Source: Acidimicrobiaceae bacterium (lineage in GTDB: Bacteria; Actinomycetota; Acidimicrobiia; Acidimicrobiales; RAAP-2). From it: DNA of 51,771 nucleotides. Below, one piece after another: positions 21,585 to 33,783 of this stretch; position 1 is the stretch's first letter, and every line of letters starts with the position of its first letter. Below the pieces are notes generated by a model that saw nothing but the letters and a program-made list of their open reading frames with translations, did not search any database and had not been told where the DNA came from. A program made the position numbers and the translations under genes. Where the stretch lies: the NCBI GenBank assembly GCA_027315045.1, contig DAHUZS010000139.1, positions 1 to 51,771 on the forward strand, read 5' to 3'.

Positions 21585-23381
21585 ATGAAACTCACCGGAG
21601 CCCAGGCCCTCATCAAGAGCCTCGAGACCCAGGGCGTGGAAGTGATGTTCGGGCTGCCCGGCGGCGCGATCCTGCCGGTGTACGACCCGATCCTCGACTC
21701 CTCGATCCGCCACGTCCTGGTCCGGCACGAGCAGGGCGCTGGGCACATGGCCGAGGGGTACGCCATGGTGACCGGGCGGGCCGGCGTGGCCATGGTCACG
21801 AGCGGTCCGGGGGCCACCAACGTGGTCACCCCGCTGTCCAACGCCTACATGGACTCGACCCCACTCGTGGTGATCACCGGTCAGGTCGCGACCTCGGCCA
21901 TCGGGAGCGACGCCTTCCAGGAGTGCGACATCACCGGGGTGACCATGGGCATCACCAAGCACAACTGGCTGGTGATGCGGGCCGAGGACATCCCCCGGAC
22001 GGTGGCGGCCGCGTTCCACGTCGCCACCACCGGCCGTCCCGGCCCGGTGCTCGTCGATCTGCCCAAGGACGTCTCCAACGCCGAGATGGACTGGTACTGG
22101 CCGACCTCGGAGGCCGACCTCGACCTTCCCGGCTACCACCCGAGGACCGAGGGTGACCCGGCCGCCATCTCCGAGGCGGTGGAGCTGATGCTGACCGCCG
22201 AGCGCCCGGTGCTCTACGTGGGCGGGGGTGTCCTCAAGGCTCGTGCCGCCGGCGCGCTCCTGGAGCTGGCCGAGCGGACCGGGTTCCCGGTGGTGACGAC
22301 GCTGATGGCCCGCGGCGCCTTTCCCGACTCCCACCCGCTGTGCCTGGGGATGCCCGGGATGCACGGCAACTACACGGCGGTGACCGCCATGCAACGTGCC
22401 GATCTGCTCGTGTCGCTCGGGGCACGCTTCGACGACCGGGTCACCGGCCGGGTCAGCGCCTTCGCCCCCTCGGCCAAGGTGATCCACGTAGACATCGATC
22501 CGGCCGAGATCGGCAAGGTGCGCAGCCCCGAGGTCGGTATCGTGGGCGACTGCCGCCTGGTCGTCGAGCGGCTCCTCGAAGCCCTTGAGGCGGCCGGACT
22601 GGCTTACGACGCCGCCGCGGTGCGCACCGACACCGGCGCCAAGGCCCGGTCGGGGTCGCGGGCGGCGGACCGCCCGGCTCGCGACGCCTGGTGGGCCCAG
22701 CTTCGGGCGTGGCAGCAGGAGTTCCCGCTGCACTACGAGGACGACGCGGGGGGCACGCTCAAGCCCCAGATGGTGGTCGAGGCCCTGCGCGACCTGTCCT
22801 CCCCCGACACCGTGGTGGTCGCCGGGGTCGGCCAGCACCAGATGTGGGCGTCGCAGTACTGGCGGTTCGAGCACCCCTACACCTGGGTCAACTCGGGCGG
22901 GGCCGGGACGATGGGCTTCGCCGTCCCCGCCGCCATCGGGGCCAAGGTCGGGCGGCCCGAGAAGACGGTGTGGGCCATCGACGGGGACGGCTGTTTCCAG
23001 ATGACCGCCCAGGAGCTGGTGACCGCGGCGGCCGAGCGGATCCCGGTCAAGGTGGCCATCTTGAACAACGCCTACCTGGGCATGGTCCGCCAGTGGCAGG
23101 AGATGTTCTACGCCGAGCGCTATTCGGAGGTGTACCTCTCCCCGGACCTGCCCGACTACGTGAAGTGGGCCGAGGCCATGGGCTGTGTCGGGTTCCGGGC
23201 CGACTCGCCAGAGGAGGTGGCGCCGGCGATCGAGAAGGCCAACGCCATCGACGACCGTCCCGTCGTGGTCGACTTCCGGACCGACGCGTTCGAGAAGGTG
23301 TTCCCGATGGTGCCGGCCGGGGGCTCCAACGACGACATCGTCGTGCACCCGGCCCAGATTCCGAGCCGGCCCGTCCGATGA
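21585..23381 (+). CDS. ilvB: Acetolactate synthase large (catalytic) subunit
   Basis: 598 residues. ThDP enzyme that condenses pyruvate with pyruvate or 2-oxobutyrate, the first step of Val/Leu and the second of Ile synthesis. Catalytic Glu49 is in [15 protein letters not shown]. Further motifs are [27 protein letters not shown] (FAD region), [11 protein letters not shown]-type [15 protein letters not shown], and the ThDP/Mg site [12 protein letters not shown] to [12 protein letters not shown]. The middle domain and C-terminus are complete. ATG 21585 follows GAGGACACGACC. Downstream it overlaps ilvN by 4 bp. Confidence 0.96.
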   Translation: MKLTGAQALIKSLETQGVEVMFGLPGGAILPVYDPILDSSIRHVLVRHEQGAGHMAEGYAMVTGRAGVAMVTSGPGATNVVTPLSNAYMDSTPLVVITGQVATSAIGSDAFQECDITGVTMGITKHNWLVMRAEDIPRTVAAAFHVATTGRPGPVLVDLPKDVSNAEMDWYWPTSEADLDLPGYHPRTEGDPAAISEAVELMLTAERPVLYVGGGVLKARAAGALLELAERTGFPVVTTLMARGAFPDSHPLCLGMPGMHGNYTAVTAMQRADLLVSLGARFDDRVTGRVSAFAPSAKVIHVDIDPAEIGKVRSPEVGIVGDCRLVVERLLEALEAAGLAYDAAAVRTDTGAKARSGSRAADRPARDAWWAQLRAWQQEFPLHYEDDAGGTLKPQMVVEALRDLSSPDTVVVAGVGQHQMWASQYWRFEHPYTWVNSGGAGTMGFAVPAAIGAKVGRPEKTVWAIDGDGCFQMTAQELVTAAAERIPVKVAILNNAYLGMVRQWQEMFYAERYSEVYLSPDLPDYVKWAEAMGCVGFRADSPEEVAPAIEKANAIDDRPVVVDFRTDAFEKVFPMVPAGGSNDDIVVHPAQIPSRPVR

Positions 23382-23890
23382 CCTCGGCCGGCGACGGCGA
23401 ACCCCGTCACCACATCCTCTCGGTCCTGGTGGAGAACAAGGCCGGTGTGCTGGCCCGGGTGGCCGGTCTGTTCTCGCGGCGGGGCTTCAACATCTTCTCG
23501 CTGGCGGTCGCCCCCACCAACGACGAGCGGTTCAGCCGGCTAACCATCGTCGTCGACGTGGAGTCGGCGCCGCTCGAGCAGATCGTCCAGCAGCTCGACA
23601 AGCTGGTCAACGTGGTGTCCATCTCGCAGCTGGCCCCGGAGGCCGCGGTCGAACGGGAGCTCGTGCTGGCGACGGTCTAGGTCGACGCCCAGCACCGGGG
23701 CGAGATCATCGAGCTGGTCGGGGTGTTCAGGGGCGAGGTGGTCAACGTGGGCCCCGATCGGCTCACCGTGATGTTGGCCGACGATCCCGACACCGTGGAC
23801 GACTTCGAGCGGCTGCTTGGCGGGTACCAGATCGTGGAGCTCCAGCGGACCGGCCGCGTTGCGTTGCCTAAGTTGAAGTACGCCGACTGA
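23378..23890 (+). pseudogene. ilvN: Acetolactate synthase small subunit, interrupted by in-frame TAG at codon 101
   Basis: ATG 23378 overlaps the ilvB stop. Residues 1-80 form the regulatory ACT domain (HHILSVLVENKAGVLARVAG, then FSRRGFNIFSLAVAPT). The frame reads ERELVLATV, then TAG at 23678-23680, then continues in the same frame with VDAQHRGEIIELVGVFRGEV, PDRLTVMLADDPDTVDDFER and [12 protein letters not shown] to TGA 23888-23890. Without the stop the protein would be 171 residues, normal for IlvN, and the homology resumes at the next codon. The stop lies between the ACT domain and the C-terminal domain. Options: point mutation (for example from CAG, AAG or GAG), sequencing error, or readthrough. 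A 100-residue ACT-only product might still activate IlvB partly. Other genes here end in TAG, so a general code change is unlikely. Confidence 0.85.
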
Positions 23891-23921
23891 CCCGACACGA
23901 ACGACAGGAGACCCGGGCACC

Positions 23922-24947
23922 ATGGCCACCATGTACTACGAGAAGGACGCCGACCCCTCGCTCATCCAGGGCCGAAGGGTGGCCATCTTGGGCTACGGCT
24001 CCCAGGGCCACGCCCACGCGCTCAACCTGTCCGAATCCGGTGTCGACGTGCGGGTGGGCCTGCGAGAAGGCTCGTCGTCGCGCTCCAAGGCCGAAGAGGC
24101 GGGGCTCCGGGTGACCTCGGTCGAAGAGGCGGCCCGAGAGGCCGACGTCATCATGTTCCTGCTCCCCGACACCGGGCAGAAGGCGGTCTACGACGCCGAG
24201 GTGGCCGTCCACCTCCAACCCCGAGACTGCCTGATGTTCGCCCACGGGTTCAACATCCGCTTCGGCCAGATCGTCCCGCCCGAGGGCGTGGACGTCGCCA
24301 TGGTCGCCCCCAAGGGCCCGGGCCACCTGGTCCGGCGGACCTACTCGGAGGGTGGGGGGGTCCCGTCGCTGATCGCGGTGGCCCAGGACGCCACAGGCCA
24401 GGCCCGGGCGCTCGCCCTCTCCTACGCCAACGCCCTCGGCGCGACCCGGGCCGGCGTCCTCGACACCACCTTCGCCGAGGAGACCGAGACGGACCTCTTC
24501 GGCGAGCAGGTCGTGTTGTGCGGCGGGCTCACCGCGTTGGTCATCGCCGGCTTCGAGACCCTGGTGTCGGCGGGCTACCAGCCCGAGTCCGCCTACTTCG
24601 AGTGCCTCCACGAGCTCAAGCTGATCGTCGACCTCATGTACGAGCAGGGCATCGCCGGGATGCGCTACTCGATCTCGGACACCGCCGAGTACGGGGACAT
24701 GACCCGTGGTCCCCGGGTAATCAACGACGCAGTGCGGGCGCAGATGTCCCGCATCCTCTCGGACATCCAGGACGGGACGTTCGCCGAGGAGTGGATCGCC
24801 GAGAACCGCAACGGCCGCCCCCACTTCGACCAGCTGCGCAAAGAGGCCCAGGCCCACCAGATCGAGCGGGTCGGGGCCGAGCTCCGGGCGATGATGCCCT
24901 TCATCAGCCAGGGACGCCAGCGGGTCCAGGACGTCTCGGGGGGTTGA
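23922..24947 (+). CDS. ilvC: Ketol-acid reductoisomerase (NADP+), class I
   Basis: 341 residues, the short class I form. Isomerises and reduces acetolactate and acetohydroxybutyrate. Rossmann motif [13 protein letters not shown], cofactor loop [14 protein letters not shown] (the Arg/Ser loop fits NADPH), [12 protein letters not shown], the Mg ligands in [16 protein letters not shown] and [18 protein letters not shown] are all present. ACAGGAGACCCGGGCACC precedes ATG 23922, a clear ribosome binding site 31 bp after the ilvN frame. The end overlaps a DUF1697 gene by 4 bp (TTGA). Confidence 0.97.
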   Translation: MATMYYEKDADPSLIQGRRVAILGYGSQGHAHALNLSESGVDVRVGLREGSSSRSKAEEAGLRVTSVEEAAREADVIMFLLPDTGQKAVYDAEVAVHLQPRDCLMFAHGFNIRFGQIVPPEGVDVAMVAPKGPGHLVRRTYSEGGGVPSLIAVAQDATGQARALALSYANALGATRAGVLDTTFAEETETDLFGEQVVLCGGLTALVIAGFETLVSAGYQPESAYFECLHELKLIVDLMYEQGIAGMRYSISDTAEYGDMTRGPRVINDAVRAQMSRILSDIQDGTFAEEWIAENRNGRPHFDQLRKEAQAHQIERVGAELRAMMPFISQGRQRVQDVSGG

Positions 24948-25483
24948 CGCGCGGGGCCCGAGGGTCGCGCTATGTGTGCCTCCTGCGGGGGGTGAACGTC
25001 GGGGGCCGGAACGTGGTCCCGATGGCCGAGCTGCGCGAGCTCTTCGGGAACCTCGGGTTCGAGGCGGTGACGACCTACATCCAGAGTGGCAACGTGGTGT
25101 TCGCCGCGCCGAAGGCGCCAAAGGCCGCCGTCATCGAGGCGGCGATCCGGGGCAGCTTCGGGCTCGCCCTCGGCGCCGTGGTGCGCTCTGCCCGCCAGCT
25201 CGAGCGGGCGGTGGCCGCCTACCCGTACGGACCCGAGCACTGGGAGGCCACCCACCTGGCCTTCCTGGCCCGCCGTCCAGCGCAAGCGGCGCTCGGGCAG
25301 CTGGAGGTGTCGGCCTTCCTCCCCGAGCGGTGCCTGGTGCTGGGCGAGGAGGCCTTCTTCTACCTGCCCGACGGGGTGGCCCGGACCCGCCTGATCGCCC
25401 ACGTCGAGCGGGGCCTCGGGGTCCCGGTCACCCTCCGGAACTTCCGGACCGTCACCAAGCTTCTCGAGCTAACCGCCGGCTGA
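24944..25483 (+). CDS. DUF1697 family protein
   Basis: 179 residues using a TTG start whose TTGA overlaps the ilvC stop. The sequence [24 protein letters not shown] and [13 protein letters not shown] is the diagnostic N-terminal part of DUF1697; [20 protein letters not shown] and [11 protein letters not shown] complete the family pattern. Biochemical role is unknown. If TTG is not used, GTG 24974 would delete the first strand of the conserved core, so TTG is preferred. Its position as the last gene after ilvBNC suggests cotranscription rather than a role in the pathway. Confidence 0.82.
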   Translation: MTRGARGSRYVCLLRGVNVGGRNVVPMAELRELFGNLGFEAVTTYIQSGNVVFAAPKAPKAAVIEAAIRGSFGLALGAVVRSARQLERAVAAYPYGPEHWEATHLAFLARRPAQAALGQLEVSAFLPERCLVLGEEAFFYLPDGVARTRLIAHVERGLGVPVTLRNFRTVTKLLELTAG

Positions 25484-25499
25484 GGGCCGGGGTCCGGGC

Positions 25500-27876
<2,377 letters not shown>

Positions 27877-27913
27877 CGGGGGAGCACAACCGGGGGGGAG
27901 CGAGGAGGCACCC

Positions 27914-29473
27914 GTGGCGCGGGTACTGGTTACCGAGACGATCGCAGCGAGCGGCCTGGACCTGCTGCGCCGGGCCGGCCATGAGGTCGACGTGGCCGAG
28001 GGCCTGGATCCGGGGTCCCTGGTCGAACGGATCGGCGGAGCCCACGCGCTGATCATCCGTTCGGCCACCAAGGTGACCGCCGAGGTGATCGAGGCCGCGT
28101 CGGACCTGATCGTCATCGGGCGTGCGGGGGTGGGGATCGACAACGTCGACGTCGATGCCGCCACCGAGCACGGCGTGATGGTGGTGAACGCCCCCGAGTC
28201 CAACATCCTCTCCGCCGCCGAGCAGGCGATGGCTCTGATCCTGGCCCAGGCCCGCAACGTCCCCCAGGCCCACGCGGCGCTGGTGGCCGGACGCTGGGAG
28301 CGGTCGCGCTGGGAGGGGGTCGAGCTGCACGGCAAGACCCTCGGGATCGTGGGCCTGGGCCGGGTGGGGACCTTGGTCGCCCAGCGGGCCCTGGCTTTCG
28401 GGATGCGGCTCGTCGCCTACGACCCCTACGTGTCGGCCGAACGGGCCCGCCATCTCGGCGTCGAGCTGCTCAGCCTCGACGAGTTGGTGGCCGAGGCCGA
28501 CTTCGTGACCGTGCATCTGCCCAAGAACGCCGAGACCATCGGCCTGATCGGCGCCGAGCTACTGGCCCGGTGCAAGCCAGGGATCCGCTTCGTGAACACG
28601 GCCCGGGGGGGCATCGTGGACGAGGCCGCCCTGGCCGAGGCCATCGCCTCGGGTCGCGTCGGCGGGGCCGGCCTCGACGTCTTCGCCGAAGAGCCCACCA
28701 CCGAGTCACCCCTGTTCGCGCTGGACTCGGTGGTCGTCACCCCCCACCTCGGGGCCTCCACCGTCGAGGCCCAGGACAAGGCCGGAGTGACCATCGCCGA
28801 GCAGGTGCTGCTCGCGCTGGCCGGTGAGTTCGTGCCGTTCGCGGTGAACGTCGCCGCGAGCGGGGTGGCCGAGCCGGTCAAGCCGTTCATGGCCCTGGTC
28901 GAGCAGCTCGGCCGGTTCTTCGGCTGCTTGCACGAGCGGGTGCCCGACGTCCTCGAGGTGCAGGTCGAGGGGGCCATCGGGGTCGAGCGCAACGACATCT
29001 TGACCCTGTGTGCTCTGAAGGGCCTGTTCGCCACGAGCACCGAGGAGCCGGTGTCCTACGTCAACGCGCCCCAGATGGCCGCGCGCCGGGGGCTGAGCGT
29101 GCGGGAGACGTCGACCGCGACGGCCGGCGAGTACGTCAACCTGGTGACCCTCCGCTCGGCCGTCCACTCGGTCTCCGGGACGGTCACCACCGGCGGCGCC
29201 CGGATCGTCTCGGTTGACGACCTGCCGATCGAGGTGGCCCCGTCCCCACACATGCTGGTCATCCGCAACGACGACCGTCCCGGCATGATCGGGGTGGTCG
29301 GGACGGTCCTCGGCGACGCCGGCGTGTCGATCCGCTCCATGGCCCTCGCACCGAAGAACGAGGAGACGACCGCGCTCATGGTGCTGTCGGTCGACCTCGA
29401 CCCCCCCGACGAGGTGGTCGCCGCGCTCGGGGCCCGTTCGGGGATCCTCGGGGTTGACCGGGTCAGGCTGTAG
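27914..29473 (+). CDS. serA: D-3-phosphoglycerate dehydrogenase, long (ACT-containing) form
   Basis: 519 residues. Oxidises 3-phosphoglycerate, first step of serine synthesis. N-terminal substrate domain, then GRAGVGIDNVDVDAATEHG, the NAD motif GIVGLGRVG, catalytic Arg in NTARGGIVDE, Glu in DVFAEEP and His in TPHLGAST. After about residue 315 there is the intervening domain (ASB) of mycobacterial-type enzymes, then an ACT domain (about 447-519, LVIRNDDRPGMIGVVGTVLG), the expected site of serine feedback. GAGGAGG at 27902-27907 supports GTG 27914. The 3' end overlaps the convergent signal peptidase gene by 11 bp. Confidence 0.95.
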   Translation: MARVLVTETIAASGLDLLRRAGHEVDVAEGLDPGSLVERIGGAHALIIRSATKVTAEVIEAASDLIVIGRAGVGIDNVDVDAATEHGVMVVNAPESNILSAAEQAMALILAQARNVPQAHAALVAGRWERSRWEGVELHGKTLGIVGLGRVGTLVAQRALAFGMRLVAYDPYVSAERARHLGVELLSLDELVAEADFVTVHLPKNAETIGLIGAELLARCKPGIRFVNTARGGIVDEAALAEAIASGRVGGAGLDVFAEEPTTESPLFALDSVVVTPHLGASTVEAQDKAGVTIAEQVLLALAGEFVPFAVNVAASGVAEPVKPFMALVEQLGRFFGCLHERVPDVLEVQVEGAIGVERNDILTLCALKGLFATSTEEPVSYVNAPQMAARRGLSVRETSTATAGEYVNLVTLRSAVHSVSGTVTTGGARIVSVDDLPIEVAPSPHMLVIRNDDRPGMIGVVGTVLGDAGVSIRSMALAPKNEETTALMVLSVDLDPPDEVVAALGARSGILGVDRVRL

Positions 29474-30644
29474 AAGGAACGTCGCCGCCGGCCCGGGGAA
29501 CCGGCGGCCACGACTCGGGCTCGCCCGCGCCGCCCGGTGGCACCAGCGCGCTAACAGGATCCCGAGGATCGCCGTCGGGCCGATCACCCGCCACCTGCGT
29601 ATCGGCGCTCAAGCTAACGCGCCCCGACCACCGGCTTTCGGCCGCCGGTCGGTCCTCACCCGCCGGGGCCCGGAGCCCGGCCCCCGAAGGGATCCGCCGG
29701 CCGGCCACCGGGCGGTTGGCCCGGGACTGGGCCCACGCCAACCGGGCCAGGACCGCCAGCATGGCCAGGGCGCAGACGAGCCCGGCGATGGCCCACTCCC
29801 GGGACGGGATCGAGGGCGTCTCGGCGAACCAGACGTCGCTCGAGTGGGGCGCGCCCAGCGTCACGATCTGGCCCGGTGACACGTGGGCGACGGTGCTGCC
29901 GCCGCCCAGGTGGAACTGTGCCGGCAACAGGCCGGTGTTGACCACCCGAATGACGACGCCGTGCCGGGGGTGCCCGAGCGCGATCACCTCGGCCCGGAGG
30001 AGCGGACGGAGCAGGAGGGCCGGCGCCGCGACCAGGAGCGTGACGAAGACCACGTCGACATGGGTCCGGAGCCACCGGGGCAGGCGGAACCGGACCAGGA
30101 GGTAGCAGGCCAGGGCGGCGGTCATCGCCGGCAGGCAACGCCAGAGCCACCCGACGCCCCGGATGTTGCCGACTACCCGCCCGACGATCCTCGAGCGGGG
30201 CACCGTCCAGGGGTCGCTCCGGCCGAGCGCGTCCCCGGCGGTCTTGATCGAGCCGTCCGCCAAGACCTTGACCACCCGGTGGGTGTAGACGTCCGGGGAA
30301 CCCGGTGGACGGAAGCTGACCACCATGCCCGGACGCACCGGCCCGGCGAGCGGCCGGTCGAACACCAGGGTCCCCACGCACAGGTCGGGGCACATCGACG
30401 GGGTGCCGATGGTGAACACGCTCCCCCCGTCCAGACGCCAGGCGACCGACGCCAGCACCCCCATGGCAAGGGCGCCGGCCACCACCGCCAGGAGGATCGG
30501 GCGGCTCGCTCTGGCCCCCGGCGCGGCGGTGCTCGGGCCCGAGCGCTCCGGGGTCGAAGGGCGCCGGCGGGGCATCTCCGCGGAATGGTCGGCCTCCCCG
30601 GGTCGGAGTCCCCGGACCCTGCGGTCGGGGACCGCGACGCTCAC
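29463..30644 (-). CDS. Signal peptidase I, SipW/ER-like type, with multiple membrane segments
   Basis: 393 residues. After a Pro/Arg-rich cytosolic stretch and a membrane segment at about 50-68, the S26 catalytic domain shows TIGTPSMCPDL with nucleophile Ser83, then DVYTHRVVKV with His122 in place of the bacterial Lys, and TAGDALGRSDPW with a conserved Asp. Ser/His catalysis is characteristic of SipW, archaeal and ER signal peptidases. Two more hydrophobic segments (YLLV region, then VFVTLLVAAPALLL) follow, then a beta-rich external portion and a last membrane segment (WAIAGLVCALAMLAVL). In Bacillus, SipW processes TasA/CalY-type matrix proteins. Adjacent genes encode TasA-like candidates. 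GTG 30644 overlaps the upstream LamG gene stop by 4 bp, so both are coexpressed. Confidence 0.85.
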   Translation of the reverse strand: MSVAVPDRRVRGLRPGEADHSAEMPRRRPSTPERSGPSTAAPGARASRPILLAVVAGALAMGVLASVAWRLDGGSVFTIGTPSMCPDLCVGTLVFDRPLAGPVRPGMVVSFRPPGSPDVYTHRVVKVLADGSIKTAGDALGRSDPWTVPRSRIVGRVVGNIRGVGWLWRCLPAMTAALACYLLVRFRLPRWLRTHVDVVFVTLLVAAPALLLRPLLRAEVIALGHPRHGVVIRVVNTGLLPAQFHLGGGSTVAHVSPGQIVTLGAPHSSDVWFAETPSIPSREWAIAGLVCALAMLAVLARLAWAQSRANRPVAGRRIPSGAGLRAPAGEDRPAAESRWSGRVSLSADTQVAGDRPDGDPRDPVSALVPPGGAGEPESWPPVPRAGGDVPSTA

Positions 30645-32758
30645 AGTTCCACACTCGCGCTCGGATAGGCGAGCCCGGCCGACCACGAGGACCGGGTGAC
30701 TGCGAGGTCGAGTCCTGGCAGGACGTGCAGCCCGAGGACCCCGGCCGGGGAGGACGCCGACAGGATCATCTTCACGAGGAGGCTCAGGCCCGAGCCCCCA
30801 GGGGCGGCCATGGTCGAGGTGCCGAGGGAGGAGAGCGGGGCACTGGTCGGTGGGGTCGTGGGACAGGCGCCCGCCGCCGCCGGGTACACGCAGGTGGTCG
30901 TGGTGCCGACGGTGGTCTGGACCTCGACGAGCACCCGGGTGCACGCCAGCGAGGTGCTCGAGTCGTCGAGCGGCCAGTAGGCAGTGGGGGAGAGGGCCAG
31001 CACGTCGCTCCGGAAGGCCGAGGAGGTCCCGGCGGTGTAGAGGGTGGCGATTTGCGACGCGCTGAGCTGGGTGGGGATGACAGCGGCCTGGGCGAGGGAC
31101 CCCTTCCAGTCGTTGGAGCTGGGTGGGTCGCTCCAGCCGCTGGTCGCGTTCGAATAGCCGAGGTGCCAGTAGCCGCTGTAGTTCTGAGCGCTGGTGGCCG
31201 AGCTGTTCATGGCGACCCGGGTTCCGTCGACGAACAGCTGCTCACCGCCGGGGCCGTAGCTGGCCGCGACGAAGTGCCAGCTGCCGTCGGCGTAGGTGCC
31301 CGGGCTGGTGACCTCCTGGACGCTGTTCGGGTAGATGCCGTAGATGATGTGCCCCGAGGGGTCGATCCAGAGCTGGCGGTCCCAGCTGCTCGGCGTCGCG
31401 TTGGTCTGGAGGTTGGTGAAGCCCATGAGGCTCCCCGCCGCACCGCTGGTCGGCGCCTGGAACCAGATCAGCTCGGTGAGCGGTCCCGGGTTCGAGTACG
31501 ACGTGGTGGTCTCGACGTAGCTACCGCTCGCCCCGCCCAAGGTGATGGCGCGGCCGCCCATCGGGCCGCTCGCCCCGAGGGTCACGGCACCCTGCGCATA
31601 CCCGGTGTTCCCGCCGCCGGTCGCGTCGGCGAGGGTCGTCGAGCCCGATCCGAGCGCCGGGATGGTGCCGGTGTAGGGGGTGATCCCGGTGTCGCTCAGC
31701 TTCCAGTAGGCGGTGGGCGAGAAGGACGCGATCGTCGAGGCATAGGCCGAAGCCGACGAGGCGTTGTAGAGCGTCGAGACGTTCGAGGACGACAGCGCCG
31801 TTCCCAAGATGGCCACCTCGGCCAGTGAGCCGTTCAGGTAATCGTCGTAGGGGGCGTAGGTCCAGTTGCTGTGCGGGCTCCACCCGAGGTGCCAGTAGCC
31901 GGTGTAGTTGCCGGCGCTCGTCGCGTAGGGGTTCGACACCGCCGAGTGGTTGTCAACGTAGAGGAACATCCCGCTCGACGACAGCGTGGCCACCACCAGG
32001 TGCCACGTTCCGTCGTTGACCACGGCGCTCGAGCGGACCTCCTGGTTGTTGTACGAGGTGCTGACCCCGAAGACGACGCGTCCGGTGGGGTCGACCCACA
32101 CCAGGCGGTCGAAGTTCGTCGCCCCGTTGGCCTGCTGATCGGTGAACCCGACGATCGATCCACCGTTCGAGCTCGTCGTGTTGACCCAGGCGACGATGGA
32201 GAAGGTCTGGGGTCCGGTGAACGACGAGATGGTCCCGACATAGGAGCCCGAGTTGCCGTCGAAGGAGATCGCCGACGAGGTGAAGCTCGAGTTGGCGGGG
32301 GAGGCGAACGAGGTGCCGAAGCTCACCCCGCCGTAGACGAGTCCGGTGTCCCCCCCGGAACTCGACGAGTCGGTCACCGCCTCCACCCCGCAGCCCGCGG
32401 AGGACACGCTGCCCGAGGAGGCGCCGGTGGAGCCGACTGAGGTGAGTGACGTGGTCGCGCTGGAGGCCGACGAGGACGACAGCTCTCCGGCCGGCAGCGG
32501 ATCGCCCGAGCAGGTCGCCACGTTGGCGGCGACGGTGCCGCCCGAGCCCGCACCGGTCGAGTAGCAGCTCGAGCCGTCGGGCGTGCCCGCCTTCAGTTGC
32601 AGCGTCGCCGCCGAGAACGAGTTGGAGCTGTCGACCTCCTGTGAGTTGAAGCCGGCCCACGCCACACCGCCGAACCCGAGCAATACCGCGACGCACACGG
32701 ACGACGTCACGCCCCGGCGCCAGAGCCTGGAGGCAGACCGAGGCCGGCGTGCTCTCAT
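30641..32758 (-). CDS. Secreted protein with two LamG-like domains and a SipW-type signal region
   Basis: 705 residues. A basic start and hydrophobic stretch (about 16-35) lead into AWAGFNSQEVDSSNSFSAAT, the pattern (A-x-F-S/N-x-x-x-D-x-x-x-S-x-FSA-T) seen after the cleavage site of SipW substrates. Two repeated jelly-roll LamG/concanavalin-like domains follow, at about 165-330 and 405-580, sharing SGSYV, then WVDPTGRVVFG / WIDPSGHIIYG, NDGTWHLVVATL / ADGSWHFVAASY, and GYWHLGWS / GYWHLGYS. Both are followed by ALSPTAYW-type linkers. Ser/Thr-rich linkers and a C-terminal domain with Cys (TTCVYPAAAGACPTT) end the protein. Likely a cell-surface or matrix carbohydrate-binding component. It is upstream of and overlaps the signal peptidase gene. 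Confidence 0.85.
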   Translation of the reverse strand: MRARRPRSASRLWRRGVTSSVCVAVLLGFGGVAWAGFNSQEVDSSNSFSAATLQLKAGTPDGSSCYSTGAGSGGTVAANVATCSGDPLPAGELSSSSASSATTSLTSVGSTGASSGSVSSAGCGVEAVTDSSSSGGDTGLVYGGVSFGTSFASPANSSFTSSAISFDGNSGSYVGTISSFTGPQTFSIVAWVNTTSSNGGSIVGFTDQQANGATNFDRLVWVDPTGRVVFGVSTSYNNQEVRSSAVVNDGTWHLVVATLSSSGMFLYVDNHSAVSNPYATSAGNYTGYWHLGWSPHSNWTYAPYDDYLNGSLAEVAILGTALSSSNVSTLYNASSASAYASTIASFSPTAYWKLSDTGITPYTGTIPALGSGSTTLADATGGGNTGYAQGAVTLGASGPMGGRAITLGGASGSYVETTTSYSNPGPLTELIWFQAPTSGAAGSLMGFTNLQTNATPSSWDRQLWIDPSGHIIYGIYPNSVQEVTSPGTYADGSWHFVAASYGPGGEQLFVDGTRVAMNSSATSAQNYSGYWHLGYSNATSGWSDPPSSNDWKGSLAQAAVIPTQLSASQIATLYTAGTSSAFRSDVLALSPTAYWPLDDSSTSLACTRVLVEVQTTVGTTTTCVYPAAAGACPTTPPTSAPLSSLGTSTMAAPGGSGLSLLVKMILSASSPAGVLGLHVLPGLDLAVTRSSWSAGLAYPSASVEL

Positions 32759-32771
32759 GACCTCGGCAGGT

Positions 32772-33502
32772 CTAGGACTGGTTCCAGGTCATGGTCATGC
32801 GCGCGGCGAGCCCTTGGTCGGCGTTGGTCGCCGAGGAGTCGAGCATGACGGTGAAGGTGTAGGCCTTCGAAGCCCCCGCGGCGAGCAGGGTCAACGGCGG
32901 CGTCGACGAATTGCTGAACGTTGTTCCCGCCGCCAACCCGAGGGTGCCGCTGTTGGTCGGCGTGGCCGGGCAGGCGCCCGACGCGTTGGCCGGGTAGATG
33001 CACTGGGTGCTCGTTCCGATGGAGAAGTCGACCTTGCCGCAGAATCCCGAGGTGTCGGAACCCACGTACCCGTTGGCATCCGAAGCCGCCGCCGCCGAAC
33101 AGGACCCCAGCACCAGGCTCTCCAGGCTGGCCCCGGTTCTCCCCACGTTGGTGATCGTGACCGTGGCGGTGAGGGGCGTGCCCGCCGGCACCTGGTCGAG
33201 AGTCCCGACCAGCTTGTTGATCGAGCAGTTGGCGCTGTTCGTGGCGCTGACGGTCCCGCCACTCCCGGTGCCGGTGGAGTAGCAGCTGACGGTCCCGTTG
33301 CTCACTGGGTTCAACCGGTCGATGCAACGCCTGTCTGGTGAAGCAACCGTAGCTGCTTTGTGCCGGCGGAGAAGGTGTTGTTGTTGTCCACCACCTGCGC
33401 ACTGAATCCGGCGACCGAGATCGCTGCGGTGGTTCCCAGCGCGGCGACGGCCAACGCGGCCGCGACGAACGCGTCCCAACTGAGGTGTGGTGCTCTTCGC
33501 AT
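32772..33502 (-). pseudogene. TasA/camelysin-like SipW substrate, frameshifted copy
   Basis: From ATG 33502 (AGGGAG ribosome binding site upstream) the frame reads MRRAPHLSWD, a membrane segment and [20 protein letters not shown], then runs into TGA at 33311-33313. The rest of the protein continues in another frame: VSNGTVSCYSTGTGSGG, ATNSANCSINKLVGTLDQV, GFCGKVDFSIGTSTQCIY, AYTFTVMLDSSATNADQG, MTMTWNQS. The intact paralogue at 36811-37509 has 12 nt between the two blocks where this copy has 53 nt, a net 41-nt gain that breaks the frame. It lies 13 bp upstream of the LamG gene and would have been the first gene of this operon. Product is probably non-functional unless the extra bases are an assembly artefact. 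Confidence 0.8.
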
Positions 33503-33771
33503 GTCTGAGGCTCCCTGGACCTGAACCATGCGCCGCCCGCGCAACACCGGTTTACAATGCCGCCTCGTCCCGGTGGTGCATGGTGCCGTGGCATCCCCTC
33601 GGCTTCGCGCTCACAGTGGTAGAGGAACCGGGATTCAGGGCTCGACACCACGCGAGGTGGTCGTCCCCCGGGCGCCGGTCGAGTGGGGGAAGGCGCGGGT
33701 GCGACCGGTCCCGACGCACGTGGTCCCACTGAACTCGTCGAGCATGACCCGAACCGGCTTAACGAACGCTG

Positions 33772-33777
33772 TAGCCT
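33772..33777 (+). promoter_or_regulatory. -10-like TAGCCT for a leaderless start
   Basis: TAGCCT is followed by 6 nt and then GTG 33784. It lies in the 281-bp gap between the divergent TasA-like and GH43 genes. Nothing else was recognised in this gap. Confidence 0.4.
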
Positions 33778-33783
33778 CCGCCC

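Noticed and set aside
21423-23348. A 641-codon minus-strand frame opposite ilvB, and a 406-codon plus-strand frame opposite the phosphorylase at 20232-21452
   Set aside because: Same reason: no recognisable domain, composition typical of antisense of GC-rich genes, and the real genes on the other strand are certain.
23678-23680. General reassignment of TAG as a sense codon
   Set aside because: serA, leuA, the aminotransferase at 26647-27876, both TasA-like genes and two leader peptides end naturally at TAG, so the ilvN amber cannot reflect a genome-wide code change.
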